Positions 1-10,385 of a stretch of DNA of 64,000 nt are shown here, one piece after another. Numbering within the stretch: position 1 is the first letter of the stretch; each line of letters starts with the position of its first letter. Both the position numbers and the translations under genes were made by a program. The notes beneath the pieces are model-generated. The model worked only from the letters and a program-made list of their open reading frames with translations, ran no database searches and was not told where the DNA came from. The stretch comes from Caprella mutica (taxonomy: Eukaryota; Arthropoda; Malacostraca; Amphipoda; Caprellidae), in assembly GCA_947561585.1 (NCBI GenBank), contig CANNZV010002455.1, positions 1-64,000 of the forward strand, read 5' to 3'.

Positions 1-368
1 CTAACTTGGTAAGTTTAGGTTTTCATATCTAAATTATTATAGGGTGAAGTCTGCGATATTGTCTTATTTCGTAATTGCCGATCACATAAATAATTACTAT
101 ACTTGTTCCTTTTAAAAGACATCCATTGTAATTATGGAGTTTGTTGATGAATAACTATTGCTGCTAAATAACTATTGTTGCTTAATAATTTAGATCTTTT
201 TTCGTAATAAAAGTCACGATGTCTGTAATCCAATTCTATTTCATTAATTGTTAATATATTCGTAATCTGAAGAACTTATCGTTTTCAGGTTACGAGCGTG
301 AGTGAATAAATATACCAAGACGGCTACGTTCATTTACCTCGTTATCTGTTAAGATACCCTTTCGGTAC
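1..368. other. AT-rich sequence, nothing recognised
   Basis: No exon-like open frame, RNA gene or clear repeat was seen before the palindrome that begins near 369. Confidence 0.5.
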
Positions 369-892
369 AGCAGTGAATAAAAGGAAAAAAAAATTTAATG
401 GTAAACATTATAATACAGGGTGCTTACTCTTCTTCCTTGTAAATTATTTGGAAATAGAACAACTTCAGTGACATTTTGATATCATCGAAGTTTTCACTAC
501 GAATATGTTCTTCTCTTGTTCATTGCATGGTTAATACTTGCATTTTTAACAGCGCGGAAAAAAAGTTATTCTTAAAATGTGTTTACACTTGCGTTTTTTA
601 ATTGCTGATGGAAGAATGACATTAAATTTTTACTTAAGCGATAAATAATCGCAAGTGTGACCACATTTTAAGAAGAGCTATTTTTCTGCGCTGTTAAAAA
701 TGCAAGTGTGAAGCGGGCCTTAACCATGCAATGAACAAGCGAAGAACGAATATTCCTAGTGAAAACTTCGATGAGATCAAAATGGAGCAGAAGTTGTTCT
801 ATTTCCAAATAGTTTCATAGGAAGAAGTTGAAGTACCCTGTATTAAAATGTCTACCATTGCAAAAAATTTCCTTTTATTCACTGCCTTTTAG
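369..892. mobile_element. Large palindromic (foldback) MITE-like element
   Basis: The left arm (about 369-600) is the reverse complement of the right arm (about 640-892), with mismatches and small indels, around a loop of about 40 bases. Matching landmarks are AGTGAATAAAAGGA near 372 against TCCTTTTATTCACT near 871, and TACAGGGT near 415 against ACCCTGTA near 834. No coding frame was seen. A non-autonomous DNA transposon is the likeliest explanation. I could not define a target duplication. Confidence 0.7.
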
Positions 893-1061
893 TAAGTAAA
901 ATCACAGAGTTAGCTCTAAGAATAACCTTCGCGCATTGACAAAAATAATCACCCTCACTCTTTGCTTACCTGTTCTTAAACTATGTCCACCGGTTCAAAA
1001 TTAGTACAATAAGAGGCGGAAAAAAAAGAGACCAAGATACAGTTTTTTCATCAATTGGCTA

Positions 1062-1466
1062 ACGATTTACAAGTATTTGAAAAAGCGGAAACATTAAAAA
1101 ATTACCATCAACTAAATATTTTTCCTAAAAAATGTAACTAAACTATATGGAGATAAAATTAATTTGTACATATATGATGAGATTTAAACAAGAAATGAAA
1201 GATTGAAGGGCAGGTTTAAAATATAAGTCCTATAAACTAGAAAGGAGTTTAAGAAAGAATGCACGTAAAAATATAAAGTATTTTCTATGCATTAAAAAAA
1301 CAACAGAATAAAAAAATGGAGTAGAAAAAACGGGATAATAACAGTTTTATCCATTGATTATTGAAAGTGGAAAGGCAGTTTGCATGAAATTTAAATTGGG
1401 TTTTAATTTATGAATATATAATGATTCTAAAATAGATAATTCTATTGATATATTGCATTGGTTTAT
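1062..1466 (-). repeat. Repeat copy R1, possible Penelope-like element 3' UTR
   Basis: This block is a diverged direct repeat of 3497-3957 (landmarks AACTAAACTATATGGAGATA and GAAAGTGGAAAGGCAGTTTG). The second copy runs directly into an inverted GIY-YIG-coding fragment of a Penelope-like element. Read on the minus strand, the block could therefore be the 3' untranslated tail of that element, but this is inference. Confidence 0.6.
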
Positions 1467-1481
1467 AATGGTTACCTCACC

Positions 1482-1853
1482 CGCATTCGGGTGTCACAGG
1501 TACATTTTGGTTCTAACTTTTTTTTGGCAGCTATGAAGTTTAAACTTAAATAATGTTTGAACTATATCACTACGGATAATATCCATTGAAAATATTGTTA
1601 ATTTATTGAAATTTGAAATAATAAAGATCATTTTTATTTCATGAAAATCGTATGCTAACTGTAACATTTCCGGCTTTTAGAAATTTGTTATGTATATTTT
1701 TGATCAGCTATGGTTTTGCTATGTTAACTTCATGATTTTTCAATGACCTGGCAGGGGGGTTCGGGGGTCGGCACGCCCTCTGATATACATGTATCAGTAT
1801 ATTTATCAGAAATAAACTACAAATGTACCTGTGAGACCCGATCGGGTGTCTTT
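1482..1853. repeat. Short inverted repeat pair, possible MITE
   Basis: CGGGTGTCACAGGTACATTT near 1494 is inverted as AAATGTACCTGTGAGACCCG near 1819. The stretch between has no coding signal. This could be a small MITE, but its ends and a target duplication were not resolved. Confidence 0.35.
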
Positions 1854-2365
1854 TTGATTTACCCCCTTTTTTTGCCAGCATGAGTGAATAAATTAGCTTC
1901 AAAATAAATGGAACACACATCTAACTTGAATTAGGCGTATTTCACACGGAAAAGCTTGTTTAACGAATCCTAATTTAACATCCGTCTCTAATTAAATTAA
2001 TCGATGATCTACCGAAAGAAGAGTATAACTTATAATATAGGTACAAGAGGAAATAGGTGTCCGCTGAATTGAATGCAACAGAAACTCGTCGAAACTGCAG
2101 TTACTACAGAGGATTACTCTGACTCCATGCATCTACAGTCCTCTTCAGCAAGAGAAGAAGCTGTTCTGCAATCAGTTTCAGGGGCTGGTTGAACCTCATC
2201 TCATATTGTTAAAGTTTATACTCTGCCGTAGGAAATACAGTCTCTGCCCTAAGGAATACATATCTGCTGCCACTTTGTTATTCATTCAGTACCCATTTTC
2301 GCAACTAGGTTTGATGGATATCTTCATCTACTAAGTCCTGTGATAGAGCCTCTAAGCCTATAAGG
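1854..2365. other. Non-coding, nothing recognised
   Basis: Only short chance ORFs are present. No family resemblance or splice-bounded exon was found. Confidence 0.4.
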
Positions 2366-2978
2366 CAGTGGTTCTTAAAGTATTTTCTCACGCACCACTT
2401 ATTTTTCTCGCGCACCCCCCTGAGCATTGTATTGTATTGAAATAGATTGATAAGCTTCAATTGGAATATATTTGGGAACTATGATTTGAGAATTAAATAT
2501 GCAAATTGAAAAAGTAATGAAAATGATAGTTTTATCTACATAATGTAAAATTATTTTGTTTAGGTGAGGAAAATTAAAATCCAATAGAAATTAAAGAAAT
2601 CCATACAATTTGTGATAATAATGCAGTATTGTAGTTATAAAAAAAATTGATATAGAAAGGTACAGTTTTTTGTTTACTCTTTGTTTCAGTGTTAGAATAT
2701 AGGACAGAAGGAATAAAAGTTACAGGTGCACAAAACGAGAAATCCCACATTCAAAGATGTTAATTTTTTTTATCGAAACCACAATGATAATTAGGTGTTT
2801 ATATCAGAAAATTTGTACACTTTCATAACTACCTCATATCGCAACATTTTAAGGAAAATATACTTTCATGATATAAATAGCAAGAACCGAACTTACAAAC
2901 AACAGCCATCTCATGCACCCCCTATTAACAATCCAGGCCCCAAAGGGGTGCCGCGCACCCCCCGTTTAAGAACCACTG
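2366..2978. mobile_element. Non-autonomous hAT-type MITE with 8-bp target duplication
   Basis: The termini are CAGTGGTTCTTAAA (2366-2379) and its inverse TTTAAGAACCACTG (2965-2978). Sub-terminal GCGCACCCCCC stretches lie close to both ends. The eight bases outside each end are CTATAAGG and CTGTAAGG, a 7/8 match. Eight-base duplications and CAGNGGTTC termini are typical of the hAT superfamily. There is no transposase, so the element is non-autonomous. Confidence 0.8.
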
Positions 2979-3496
2979 CTGTAAGGGCAATTGGCTGTGA
3001 AAGAACTTGTCACACACCGTGGGCTTATTACTAACTCAAGTGAAATAAGTCAAATAACACTCTATGTCCTAGGCAGCTAAGGAAATTGAAAACAGCCTCA
3101 ACCATTTAACCTTTTATTGTATATAGTATATACTCATAAGATTCTTCCAAAACTCTACCCATGTCCAATCTTTTGTCGGTCCTTCTCTAACCTCTCTCAA
3201 TTCTATTGGACCCCGAACAACAAGTAAATTGCACCCAATGTTACCCTTGATCAATTACAAGTCAGAAGTTCTAATATAACTTATAAGTTATAAGGCATTC
3301 ACTATTTTCCTACTCTCTCATCAATTCAAGTCAAAAGAGGAAATAACCTATTCGAAAACTTAAGGAATACGATACCTCGAATACTTATTATTTCTACTGT
3401 TTTAAACACAGAAAACTATCTGGCCTAAAACGAACCCCTTCATTAGATTAATTACCCTCGTCAATTCATTGTGCTTAACACATGTTTGGAAAAACT
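2979..3496. other. Non-coding, nothing recognised
   Basis: AT-rich sequence between the hAT MITE and the repeat that precedes the Penelope-like element. No gene was seen. Confidence 0.4.
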
Positions 3497-4095
3497 TTAC
3501 TAAGTCTCAATTTCTATACATTAAAAAGTTACAATCTACTAAATAGTTTTCCTAAAAAATATAACTAAACTATATGGAGATAAAATTAATTAATTAATTA
3601 ATTAAGATATGAAAGATTGAATAGCAGGTATTTAAAAACAGTTTATGTTCCTAGTGAAATGACGAAAAGTTTAAAATATAAGTCCTATAAACTAGAAAGG
3701 AGCCTGAGAAAGAATACGCATAAAAAATATAATGTATTATCTATATGCATTAAAAAGATAGGATTAAATATTAACAAACAACAAAATTAAAAAAAATGGA
3801 GTAGAAAGAAAAGAGGATAATATTTGATTTATCTATTGATTATTGAAAGTGGAAAGGCAGTTTGCATGAAATTTAAATTGGATTTCAATTAATGAATTTA
3901 TATTGATTCTAAAATGCGTAATTCTATTGATTTAATTGCATTGGTTTATAATGGTAAACTGGTCCAGTGAGATGGGAGAGCCACATGTTTCTGCGTGGTC
4001 TCTTATTTGTGATGCTGAATCTATTGCCTGTGCAATGACTGCGTCCATTATGCTCGGAGCTATACGTACAATTAATGAACGCGTGGTGAATCCCA
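3497..4095 (-). mobile_element. Inverted 3' fragment of a Penelope-like element (GIY-YIG end plus tail)
   Basis: The reverse complement of 3958-4095 matches 9380-9510, which encodes the end of a GIY-YIG-type nuclease. On the minus strand it reads residues such as SQIRDHAETCGSPI. The adjoining 3497-3957 is the R2 copy of the repeat at 1062-1466 and probably the 3' UTR. Penelope-like elements are known for inverted or tandem partial copies (pseudo-LTRs), so this piece is probably part of the same insertion as the plus-strand copy that follows. Confidence 0.65.
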
Positions 4096-4099
4096 CCAC

Positions 4100-4231
4100 G
4101 TCAGGGTATTAAAATACAAATGCTCAATTCCAATGGACACTTTGAAGACCTTACGCGCTGTGGGATCTGCCCCTGGTATTCTCTATGGGCTCCCAAAAAT
4201 TCATAAACCAAATTTCAATTCCGACCTATAA
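4100..4231 (+). pseudogene. Penelope-like reverse transcriptase, 5' part interrupted by LINE
   Basis: One frame reads APGILYGLPKIHKP, the conserved early RT motif of Penelope-like elements. After a one-base shift another frame reads RPIIAA. The reading frame then stops at the insertion of the CR1/Jockey-type LINE and resumes near 8264. It is broken by the frameshift and by the insertion. Confidence 0.75.
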
Positions 4232-4886
4232 TAGCCGCCTTGTTGACAAATTTGACAACAAGTTTGATGAAATGACGGAACTGTTGGAGAGTAGGGACAA
4301 GAAAATTGAGCAGTTGGAGCAGGAAAATGTAAATCTAAGGAGAGATATGGGAAGGTTAGAAGAGAGAATTGAGAACGTCGAAATGCTGCATCGTCGCAAT
4401 GATATAGTGGTGTCCGGGGACGTTCTTCCTGACATCAAGGCCGGTGAAGTAACAAGTCAGGTTTTCTTTGATCTGTTGAAAGGCAAAATGAATTATAATT
4501 TGCCCCCCGATGCTATACTTTCCGCCCATCGATTGGGTGGTAAATCCGATAGTCGCTCCGTGGGTAAAAGGAAGATTCTTGTAAAATTAGTAAACGGTGA
4601 AGTGAAGAGAGATCTTATATCTGCATGCAAGTCTGCAAAACCCGCTCAGCTCTACATTAACGACAGTCTAACTCCGCTAAGATCTCAAATCCTTTACACA
4701 TTAAGGCAAGTTAAAAAGAAGAATCCTGAGAAACTAGGTGCCTGTGGTTCTGCAGGGGGAAGAGTCTACGTTTGGGTGAAAGCGCCTGTTCCTACAAACA
4801 AAGATTTCAAAATGTTTATCAGCTCCCGACAGCAATTGGAGGAATTCTGTATAAAACATTGTAATTTATCAACTACAGACATCTGA
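4185..4886 (+). CDS. LINE ORF1 protein (coiled coil plus RNA-binding-type domain)
   Basis: The open frame encodes 233 residues. Residues about 28-70 are a heptad-rich coiled coil rich in E, K and L. The following part has the layout of CR1/L1-type ORF1 domains, with AHRLG and YINDSLTP motifs and a closing GGRVYVWVK. The first ATG (4185) and roughly the first 18 codons lie in the flanking Penelope-like sequence read in a different frame, so the annotated N-terminus is chimeric. An internal ATG in the sequence DEMTELLE (near 4272) is a likelier native start. No zinc knuckle was seen. The protein would coat LINE RNA. Confidence 0.75.
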   Translation: MGSQKFINQISIPTYNSRLVDKFDNKFDEMTELLESRDKKIEQLEQENVNLRRDMGRLEERIENVEMLHRRNDIVVSGDVLPDIKAGEVTSQVFFDLLKGKMNYNLPPDAILSAHRLGGKSDSRSVGKRKILVKLVNGEVKRDLISACKSAKPAQLYINDSLTPLRSQILYTLRQVKKKNPEKLGACGSAGGRVYVWVKAPVPTNKDFKMFISSRQQLEEFCIKHCNLSTTDI

Positions 4887-7800
4887 CTTCTCCTATCTCA
4901 CTTGAGGTTTCTCCTCTCTCACTTGATGTTTCTCCTCTCTCATCTGATTTTTCTCCTCTCTCAGCTGATGTGTCTCTTCTTCTTTACTCTGCTGGTTTTT
5001 GTCTGCATTACTGTGTTAATCTGCTGTTTCTCCTGATAACGTGAATGATAATGTTCTGAATAGTGTAGATGCTGAGTTAAATCATTTCAATGAATTGTAT
5101 TCGAGTAATGGTAGTGAGTATTATAGTATTGATAGTTTCAATTGTAGCATAGGTAAATCTGAGAGTGACTTGTCATTGTTTCATTGTAATATTAGGTCAT
5201 TGTGGCCTAAGTATGATGCGCTAGTGTCTGAGTTTGAACTTTTTAATGTTAAATTTGATTTGCTAGGTTTTTCTGAAACGTGGTTAACTGATATAACTGT
5301 TGATCTAGTCAGCTTTGGGGGATATAAGTCATATCATAAAATACGAACTGATAATAAAAGAGGAGGTGGTGTATCTATTTTCATTAAAGAGTGTTTCGAT
5401 GGACAAATTGTTGACGCTATGACCACCTCCTGTGAATTTATTGAGAGTATTTTTGTCGAAGTTATGATGAAAAACTGTAAGATACTCGTAGGAGTGGTTT
5501 ATAGACCTCCAAATACTAGTCATGATTGTTTTATAGGTAGGTTTAGTGAAATAGTTTCTAGCATCAGAGTAAACCAATACAAAAACATAATAATTTGCGG
5601 TGACTTCAATTACGACCTGTTTCATTACTGTGATAATCTTAATGTTCAAAATTTTCTAAATACAGTAAACTCCTTTTCTTTTTTTCCCACTATAAACAAT
5701 GCAACTCATGTCACAGATAATAGTAGTACTCTAATTGATAATATTTTAATATGTAGACCTGAACTATTCACTGCCGGTACTATCATATCAGAACTATCTG
5801 ACCATTTTCCAATATTTTTAGTGCTAAATAATGTTTTCACCTCAACTGATTATTCAAATCTCTCAAAAAAAATTGTTTATAGGGTTATTAATGATTATAC
5901 TCTATCAAAATTCTATACTAATTTAGTGCTTACTGATTTCAGTGAGATCAATTATTCTGATAATGTAGACAGTATGTTTAGTAATTTTAATAATATTCTC
6001 ATGTCAGTTTACAATCGGTCATGCCCTAAAAAGACGAGAATAGTTTCGTATAAAGATTCAATAAAACCGTGGATTACACGAAGTATTAAGAATTCCATTA
6101 AAAATAGACACTTAAAATATCTTGAATTTCGTAATGGTAAATTGTCTAAAGCAGCATACAATACCTATAGGAACTCTGTCAGTAAATTGATTGTGCAGGC
6201 TAAGAAGAACTTTTATATGAATAAATTCGAAGACTATAAAAATAATGTTCGTGGTACATGGAAAATAATAAATAGTCTTATTAAACCTATGGCGGGTAAA
6301 GCTGATAGATCTTTAAAAAAACTTGTTGTAAACGGTAGCTTGACTGATTGTAACGGTGATATGGCAAATGCCCTGAATGATTTTTATACTTGTATAGGTA
6401 GAGATATTAGTAGTCAAATATCACAGTCTCCAGTTAGTTACAGTAGTTTCTTGTCAGGTAGTTATGTAAATTCATTTTTCTTTTCTCCTGTCAGTGTTCG
6501 ACAAGTTAAAGACGTTATCAAATCTTTGAAAGATAAAAAGTCAGATAAGGATGACTTCTCTGTTGAAGCAGTTAAATATGTTGCTGATATTATATCTCCG
6601 ATTTTATGCAGCATTGTAAATGAATGTTTTGTCGACGGATACTTTCCAGATCTTCTCAAGATAGCTCGTGTAGTACCTATTTATAAAGGTGGTGATGAAA
6701 CTCTTGCTGGTAACTATAGGCCTATTTCCATTCTGCCGGTTGTAAGTAAGATTTTTGAGAAACTTGTTAGTAAACAAATGATTATGTATTTGGACAAAAA
6801 TAAAATCCTGTCAGACCGGCAGTATGGTTTTAGAAGTGGTAGAGGTTCATCTGATGCTTTCGTAGATTTGTCTGGTTTTTTGCATGGTGAAATTGATAGG
6901 AATAATTATGTGTTTTCTCTTTTTCTTGATTTTAGGAAGGCTTTTGATGTTGTGAACCACGAAATTCTTTTAGGTAAATTGTTGCATTATGGTTTCCGTG
7001 GTATTTGTAATGATTTTTTCAGAAGTTATTTAACAGGCAGAAGACAATTCGTGAGACTAAATGGTGTATCGTCTTCACAATTGCCTATAACTCATGGTGT
7101 CCCACAAGGCTCGATATTGGGTCCGTTATTGTTTTTGATATTTATTAATGACATATGTAACTCCACAGGTAACTTTAAGCTGATAATGTATGCAGATGAT
7201 AGCACTCTCAGTTTACCTTTTCCTAGTAAAAATATTGACCATGCTTGTGCTTTGATTAATTTGCAGTTGGAGAATCTTTCGATTTGGTTAAGGTCGAGTA
7301 AGCTGGCAATTAATGTAAATAAAACCAATTACATGATTTTCTCATACCGAAACAAGATAACACTGAGAGACATTAAGATTGATAATTGTGTATTGGAGCA
7401 GGTAGATTGTGTTAGGTTTCTTGGTGTGTTAGTAGATAGTAATTTGACTTTTTCATCTCATGTTAATCATGTTATATCAAAGATATCGAAAACTACAGGT
7501 ATTATGTTTAAATTGAGGAATGTATTATCGAAGGACTCTCTGTTAAGTATATATTATGCATTGGTGTACCCCTACATAACTTATGGAATTGAATTGTTTG
7601 GTTGTGTCTCTCAAGATTTGATTAATAAAATCCTGGTCTCGCAGAAGAGAGCCGTTCGGATTGTATATGGACTTAACTATAATGATCATACTAATGAATG
7701 CTTCTTCCATGGTAGAATTCTTAAATTTCCTGATGTGCGCAGTTACTGCTTTAATGTTGTTATGTACAAGACTGTAAAACTAAATATGTATGAAACTTTT

Positions 7801-8262
7801 AACTCGAATATCAATCTTAGATCGTCTGTAAATAGTCACAATACGAGGTTTGTGGGAATGTTTTCTATCCCATTCTATAGAAAGGCAAAATCTCAGAATT
7901 CGTTTATTTACATCACCTTGAAATGGTGGAATGAACTGGATATCAATATCAAAAACTCAAGTAATATAATTTATTTTAAAAAATTAATAAAATCTAACTT
8001 GTTAGTTTCCTATTCAACAGAGTAATATATTTTCAAATGCATTAATTTATATATATTATATATATATATATATGTAAATATACATTTTTTATCTTTAGGT
8101 AGGTCCTTTTACCCATGAAGCGAAAGCTTATTTGGGTCTCAATTGCCCTGCATTAATTTGGTACTATTGTTTTGCTGCATTGTAACTTGCTGAAGTTGCC
8201 CGACTTCAGTACTAAAGTTTGTAAGGGTAATTTTGTGTTTAAATAAATAAATAAATAAATAA
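4232..8262 (+). mobile_element. CR1/Jockey-type non-LTR retrotransposon, near full length
   Basis: A two-ORF LINE. ORF1 is a coiled-coil RNA-binding-type protein. ORF2 has an APE endonuclease followed by a reverse transcriptase. The 3' end carries a repeated AAATAAATAAATAAAT tail (about 8241-8262). It is inserted inside a Penelope-like element: the host's RT motifs stop at about 4231 and resume at about 8264. The 5' boundary is inferred from where the Penelope reading ends. A target duplication was not resolved. The intact ORFs imply a fairly recent insertion. Confidence 0.85.
5041..8025 (+). CDS. LINE ORF2: APE endonuclease and reverse transcriptase
   Basis: A single open frame of 994 codons. 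Residues about 40-250 are the APE-type endonuclease (HCNIRSLWPK, FSETWL, GVVYRPPN, CGDFNYD, SDHFPI), which nicks target DNA. Residues about 540-800 are the reverse transcriptase (NYRPISILP, QYGFRSGRGS, FLDFRKAFD, HGVPQGSILGPLLF, and the YADDS active site). The C-terminal part is of the CR1/Jockey kind. Base 5041 is GTG; the frame stays open back to 5020 with no ATG, and the first in-frame ATG I find is near 5419, inside the endonuclease. Either the start codon has been lost or translation relies on reinitiation after ORF1. No internal stop is present. Confidence 0.9.
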   Translation: MNDNVLNSVDAELNHFNELYSSNGSEYYSIDSFNCSIGKSESDLSLFHCNIRSLWPKYDALVSEFELFNVKFDLLGFSETWLTDITVDLVSFGGYKSYHKIRTDNKRGGGVSIFIKECFDGQIVDAMTTSCEFIESIFVEVMMKNCKILVGVVYRPPNTSHDCFIGRFSEIVSSIRVNQYKNIIICGDFNYDLFHYCDNLNVQNFLNTVNSFSFFPTINNATHVTDNSSTLIDNILICRPELFTAGTIISELSDHFPIFLVLNNVFTSTDYSNLSKKIVYRVINDYTLSKFYTNLVLTDFSEINYSDNVDSMFSNFNNILMSVYNRSCPKKTRIVSYKDSIKPWITRSIKNSIKNRHLKYLEFRNGKLSKAAYNTYRNSVSKLIVQAKKNFYMNKFEDYKNNVRGTWKIINSLIKPMAGKADRSLKKLVVNGSLTDCNGDMANALNDFYTCIGRDISSQISQSPVSYSSFLSGSYVNSFFFSPVSVRQVKDVIKSLKDKKSDKDDFSVEAVKYVADIISPILCSIVNECFVDGYFPDLLKIARVVPIYKGGDETLAGNYRPISILPVVSKIFEKLVSKQMIMYLDKNKILSDRQYGFRSGRGSSDAFVDLSGFLHGEIDRNNYVFSLFLDFRKAFDVVNHEILLGKLLHYGFRGICNDFFRSYLTGRRQFVRLNGVSSSQLPITHGVPQGSILGPLLFLIFINDICNSTGNFKLIMYADDSTLSLPFPSKNIDHACALINLQLENLSIWLRSSKLAINVNKTNYMIFSYRNKITLRDIKIDNCVLEQVDCVRFLGVLVDSNLTFSSHVNHVISKISKTTGIMFKLRNVLSKDSLLSIYYALVYPYITYGIELFGCVSQDLINKILVSQKRAVRIVYGLNYNDHTNECFFHGRILKFPDVRSYCFNVVMYKTVKLNMYETFNSNINLRSSVNSHNTRFVGMFSIPFYRKAKSQNSFIYITLKWWNELDINIKNSSNIIYFKKLIKSNLLVSYSTE

Positions 8263-8263
8263 T

Positions 8264-9505
8264 AATCTTTGCTTCAATCTTGCAAAATACCTAACAGAAA
8301 TATTAACCTCTCTTACAACTAATGACTATACCGTTAATAATGTTTATTCTTTCTTATCAAATTTAAAACAGATTAAAGATGCAGATAAAAAGTTCATGTT
8401 CTCTTTTGACATAAAGAGTTAATACACCAATATTCCATTACATAAAAACATTAACATAATATTGACAAAACCGTTTGATAACCAATCTTCATTGTTTATC
8501 AGCCTAACCAAATCTTCCTTTCAGAAACTTTTGCAAATTTCTATGCTCAATAATTTTTTCATTTTTTGTCAACAAACTGTTTAGACAGAAAGAAGGTTTA
8601 GCAATGCTAATATATTTCTATGCCACTACGAACAGAAATGGCCTTATGATTGCCCAACTAGTTTTAAACCTCATTTTTATAGAAGATATGTACATGGACG
8701 ATATATTTTTACTTTTTGACATTCAAATTTAAGCTACTCAATTTCTTAATTCTCTTAACACGCAGTATTCAAATATAAATATTACATTGGAATATGTAAC
8801 TAATTTTAAATTGCCCTTCTTAGTTACTCTGCAGTACTCTCTCTAATAAGTTAATAACCAATTCCAGTCTGCAGTCTATCGAAAAAGTACTTTCACCTGT
8901 TTAGATTTAGGTTATTTTATTTTTTGTTCATTTCATTTTAAAATTAAATGCCATAAAGACCTTATTATATAGAGATTACAATATTCGTTCAGATTATTTC
9001 ATTCTTCATAAAGAGCTAGAGTTTTTAAAATCATATTTCATAAAGAATGGTTTCCTCTTGAAGTTAATAAAATCAAACATTGGAATTTTTTTAACCAAAA
9101 ATGTTTTAAATAATGCGGTCCCTTTATATAACAATACTAATGAATCTTTTTACTTTACATTGCCATATACTGGTCATCAATCAGAAAAACTCAAAAAAGA
9201 ATTATTTGCCACTCTAAATCAATATTTCAATAACTGCAACTTCAATATCATTTAATAAATAATTTTAAAGGACAATCTTTTTTTCCATATAAAGATGTTC
9301 TACCAAAATCTGTTCGTAGCTCCGTCATCTACAAATTCTGTTGTGAACGCTGTTCATCTGAATACATGGGATCCACAACGCGTTCACTAATTGTTCGGAG
9401 CTCCGAGCATGCTGGACACATTCATTGCACAGGCAATAGATTCAGCAACCCATCAGCATCACAAATATGAGACCACGCAGAAACATGTGGCTCTCCCATC
9501 TGACA
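8264..9505 (+). pseudogene. Penelope-like RT and GIY-YIG endonuclease, 3' part, degraded
   Basis: Resumes the element cut at 4231. Readings include NLAKYLTEIL, FMFSFDIKS (then a stop) and YTNIPL, followed by the palm region where the expected YVDD-type motif is corrupted to RYVHGRYIF. The C-terminal part (9280-9505) reads VIYKFCCERCSSEYMGST, a Penelope-type GIY-YIG nuclease start with paired cysteines. Several stops and frameshifts make it non-functional. Residues encoded at 9058-9255 form the linker between the RT and the nuclease. Confidence 0.75.
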
Positions 9506-9548
9506 GGACCAGTTTACCACGCATGAACGCAGTACCTTATTGTTCAAA

Positions 9549-9757
9549 GGCTACTTCACACATGAAAGTGATTCGTCCGGGACGTCTCCAGTCAGTGATT
9601 TTTTTTATCTCGGAGGGGAGCCGGTACTGTGTGAATAGGTCCGTTGAAATTAAAGTAACGATACATTTTTTCACTGACACTGAATCACTGAGAGGAGAGT
9701 GACGGAGACGAACCGGTTACGTCCCGGACGGATCCCTGACATGTGTGAAGAAGCCTT
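9549..9757. mobile_element. Palindromic MITE
   Basis: The left end AAGGCTACTTCACACATG is inverted at the right as CATGTGTGAAGAAGCCTT. Further matching sub-terminal stretches include GTCCGGGACGT against ACGTCCCGGAC. Length is about 210 bp and no ORF is present. It directly follows the truncated Penelope-like element and abuts a second palindromic MITE. Confidence 0.7.
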
Positions 9758-9970
9758 AAGGTACGTGTTTTGCATGTAACGATTGTTGCAATGATCGCTG
9801 ATTGATAGTCACCCAGTGAAAATCGTTTGGCACTAGTTCAATGTTATTCCTTTGGGGCTGTTTTGCAACGAGCGATTACCACTAAACACTAGTTCAATGT
9901 TTTCCTATTTCAGGGCGATCATCGCTGAGCAATGATCTCAACAATCACTGCATGCAAAACGTACCTTTAG
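9757..9970. mobile_element. Second palindromic MITE, adjacent to the first
   Basis: AAGGTACGTGTTTTGCATG at the left is inverted at the right as CATGCAAAACGTACCTTT, with AACGATTGTTG against CAACAATC further in. The interior holds a short direct repeat, CACTAGTTCAATGTT, near 9832 and 9886. Not coding. Confidence 0.7.
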
Positions 9971-10383
9971 ATTTTAAAAATATACTTATTAAGAGAAATC
10001 ATGTATAATAGTATTTATTATACTATTCTATTTTGATATACTATTTTATTTTATATACTAGTAGCTAAATTAAAACACTTGGGTCTAGTTACAGGGGTCA
10101 AATTACAATTTGTTCGATTGACCGGGGATCAGGTGAAATTAGAGGAGATCAAATTACTTAGCACTGATTAATACATTTCTTCATACAGGAAGATTATTAA
10201 AAATGGACCTTTTAAATCAGATCAATACAGTCAATTTAATTTCAACAAATCACATCATTTTTTACACCAATCGAAAGAGGAGAAATGTAGTTTTCTGAAA
10301 ATACAATCGTATCTATGCTACAACTTTGTTTAAATGCATAATGAGAACAGTAAATTCAAACCAATTTCATCAGATCTTCGTAG
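9971..10383. other. AT-rich non-coding sequence
   Basis: No ORF, repeat pair or RNA feature was recognised between the MITE and the mariner-type element. Confidence 0.4.
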
Positions 10384-10385
10384 TA

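Noticed and set aside
1708..1920. Minus-strand 70-codon ORF
   Set aside because: It has low-complexity composition and overlaps an inverted repeat pair. No motif or splice context was seen.
4082..4101. Hammerhead ribozyme, as found in some Penelope-like elements
   Set aside because: A short hairpin is present, but I could not find the conserved CTGATGA and GAAA core next to it.
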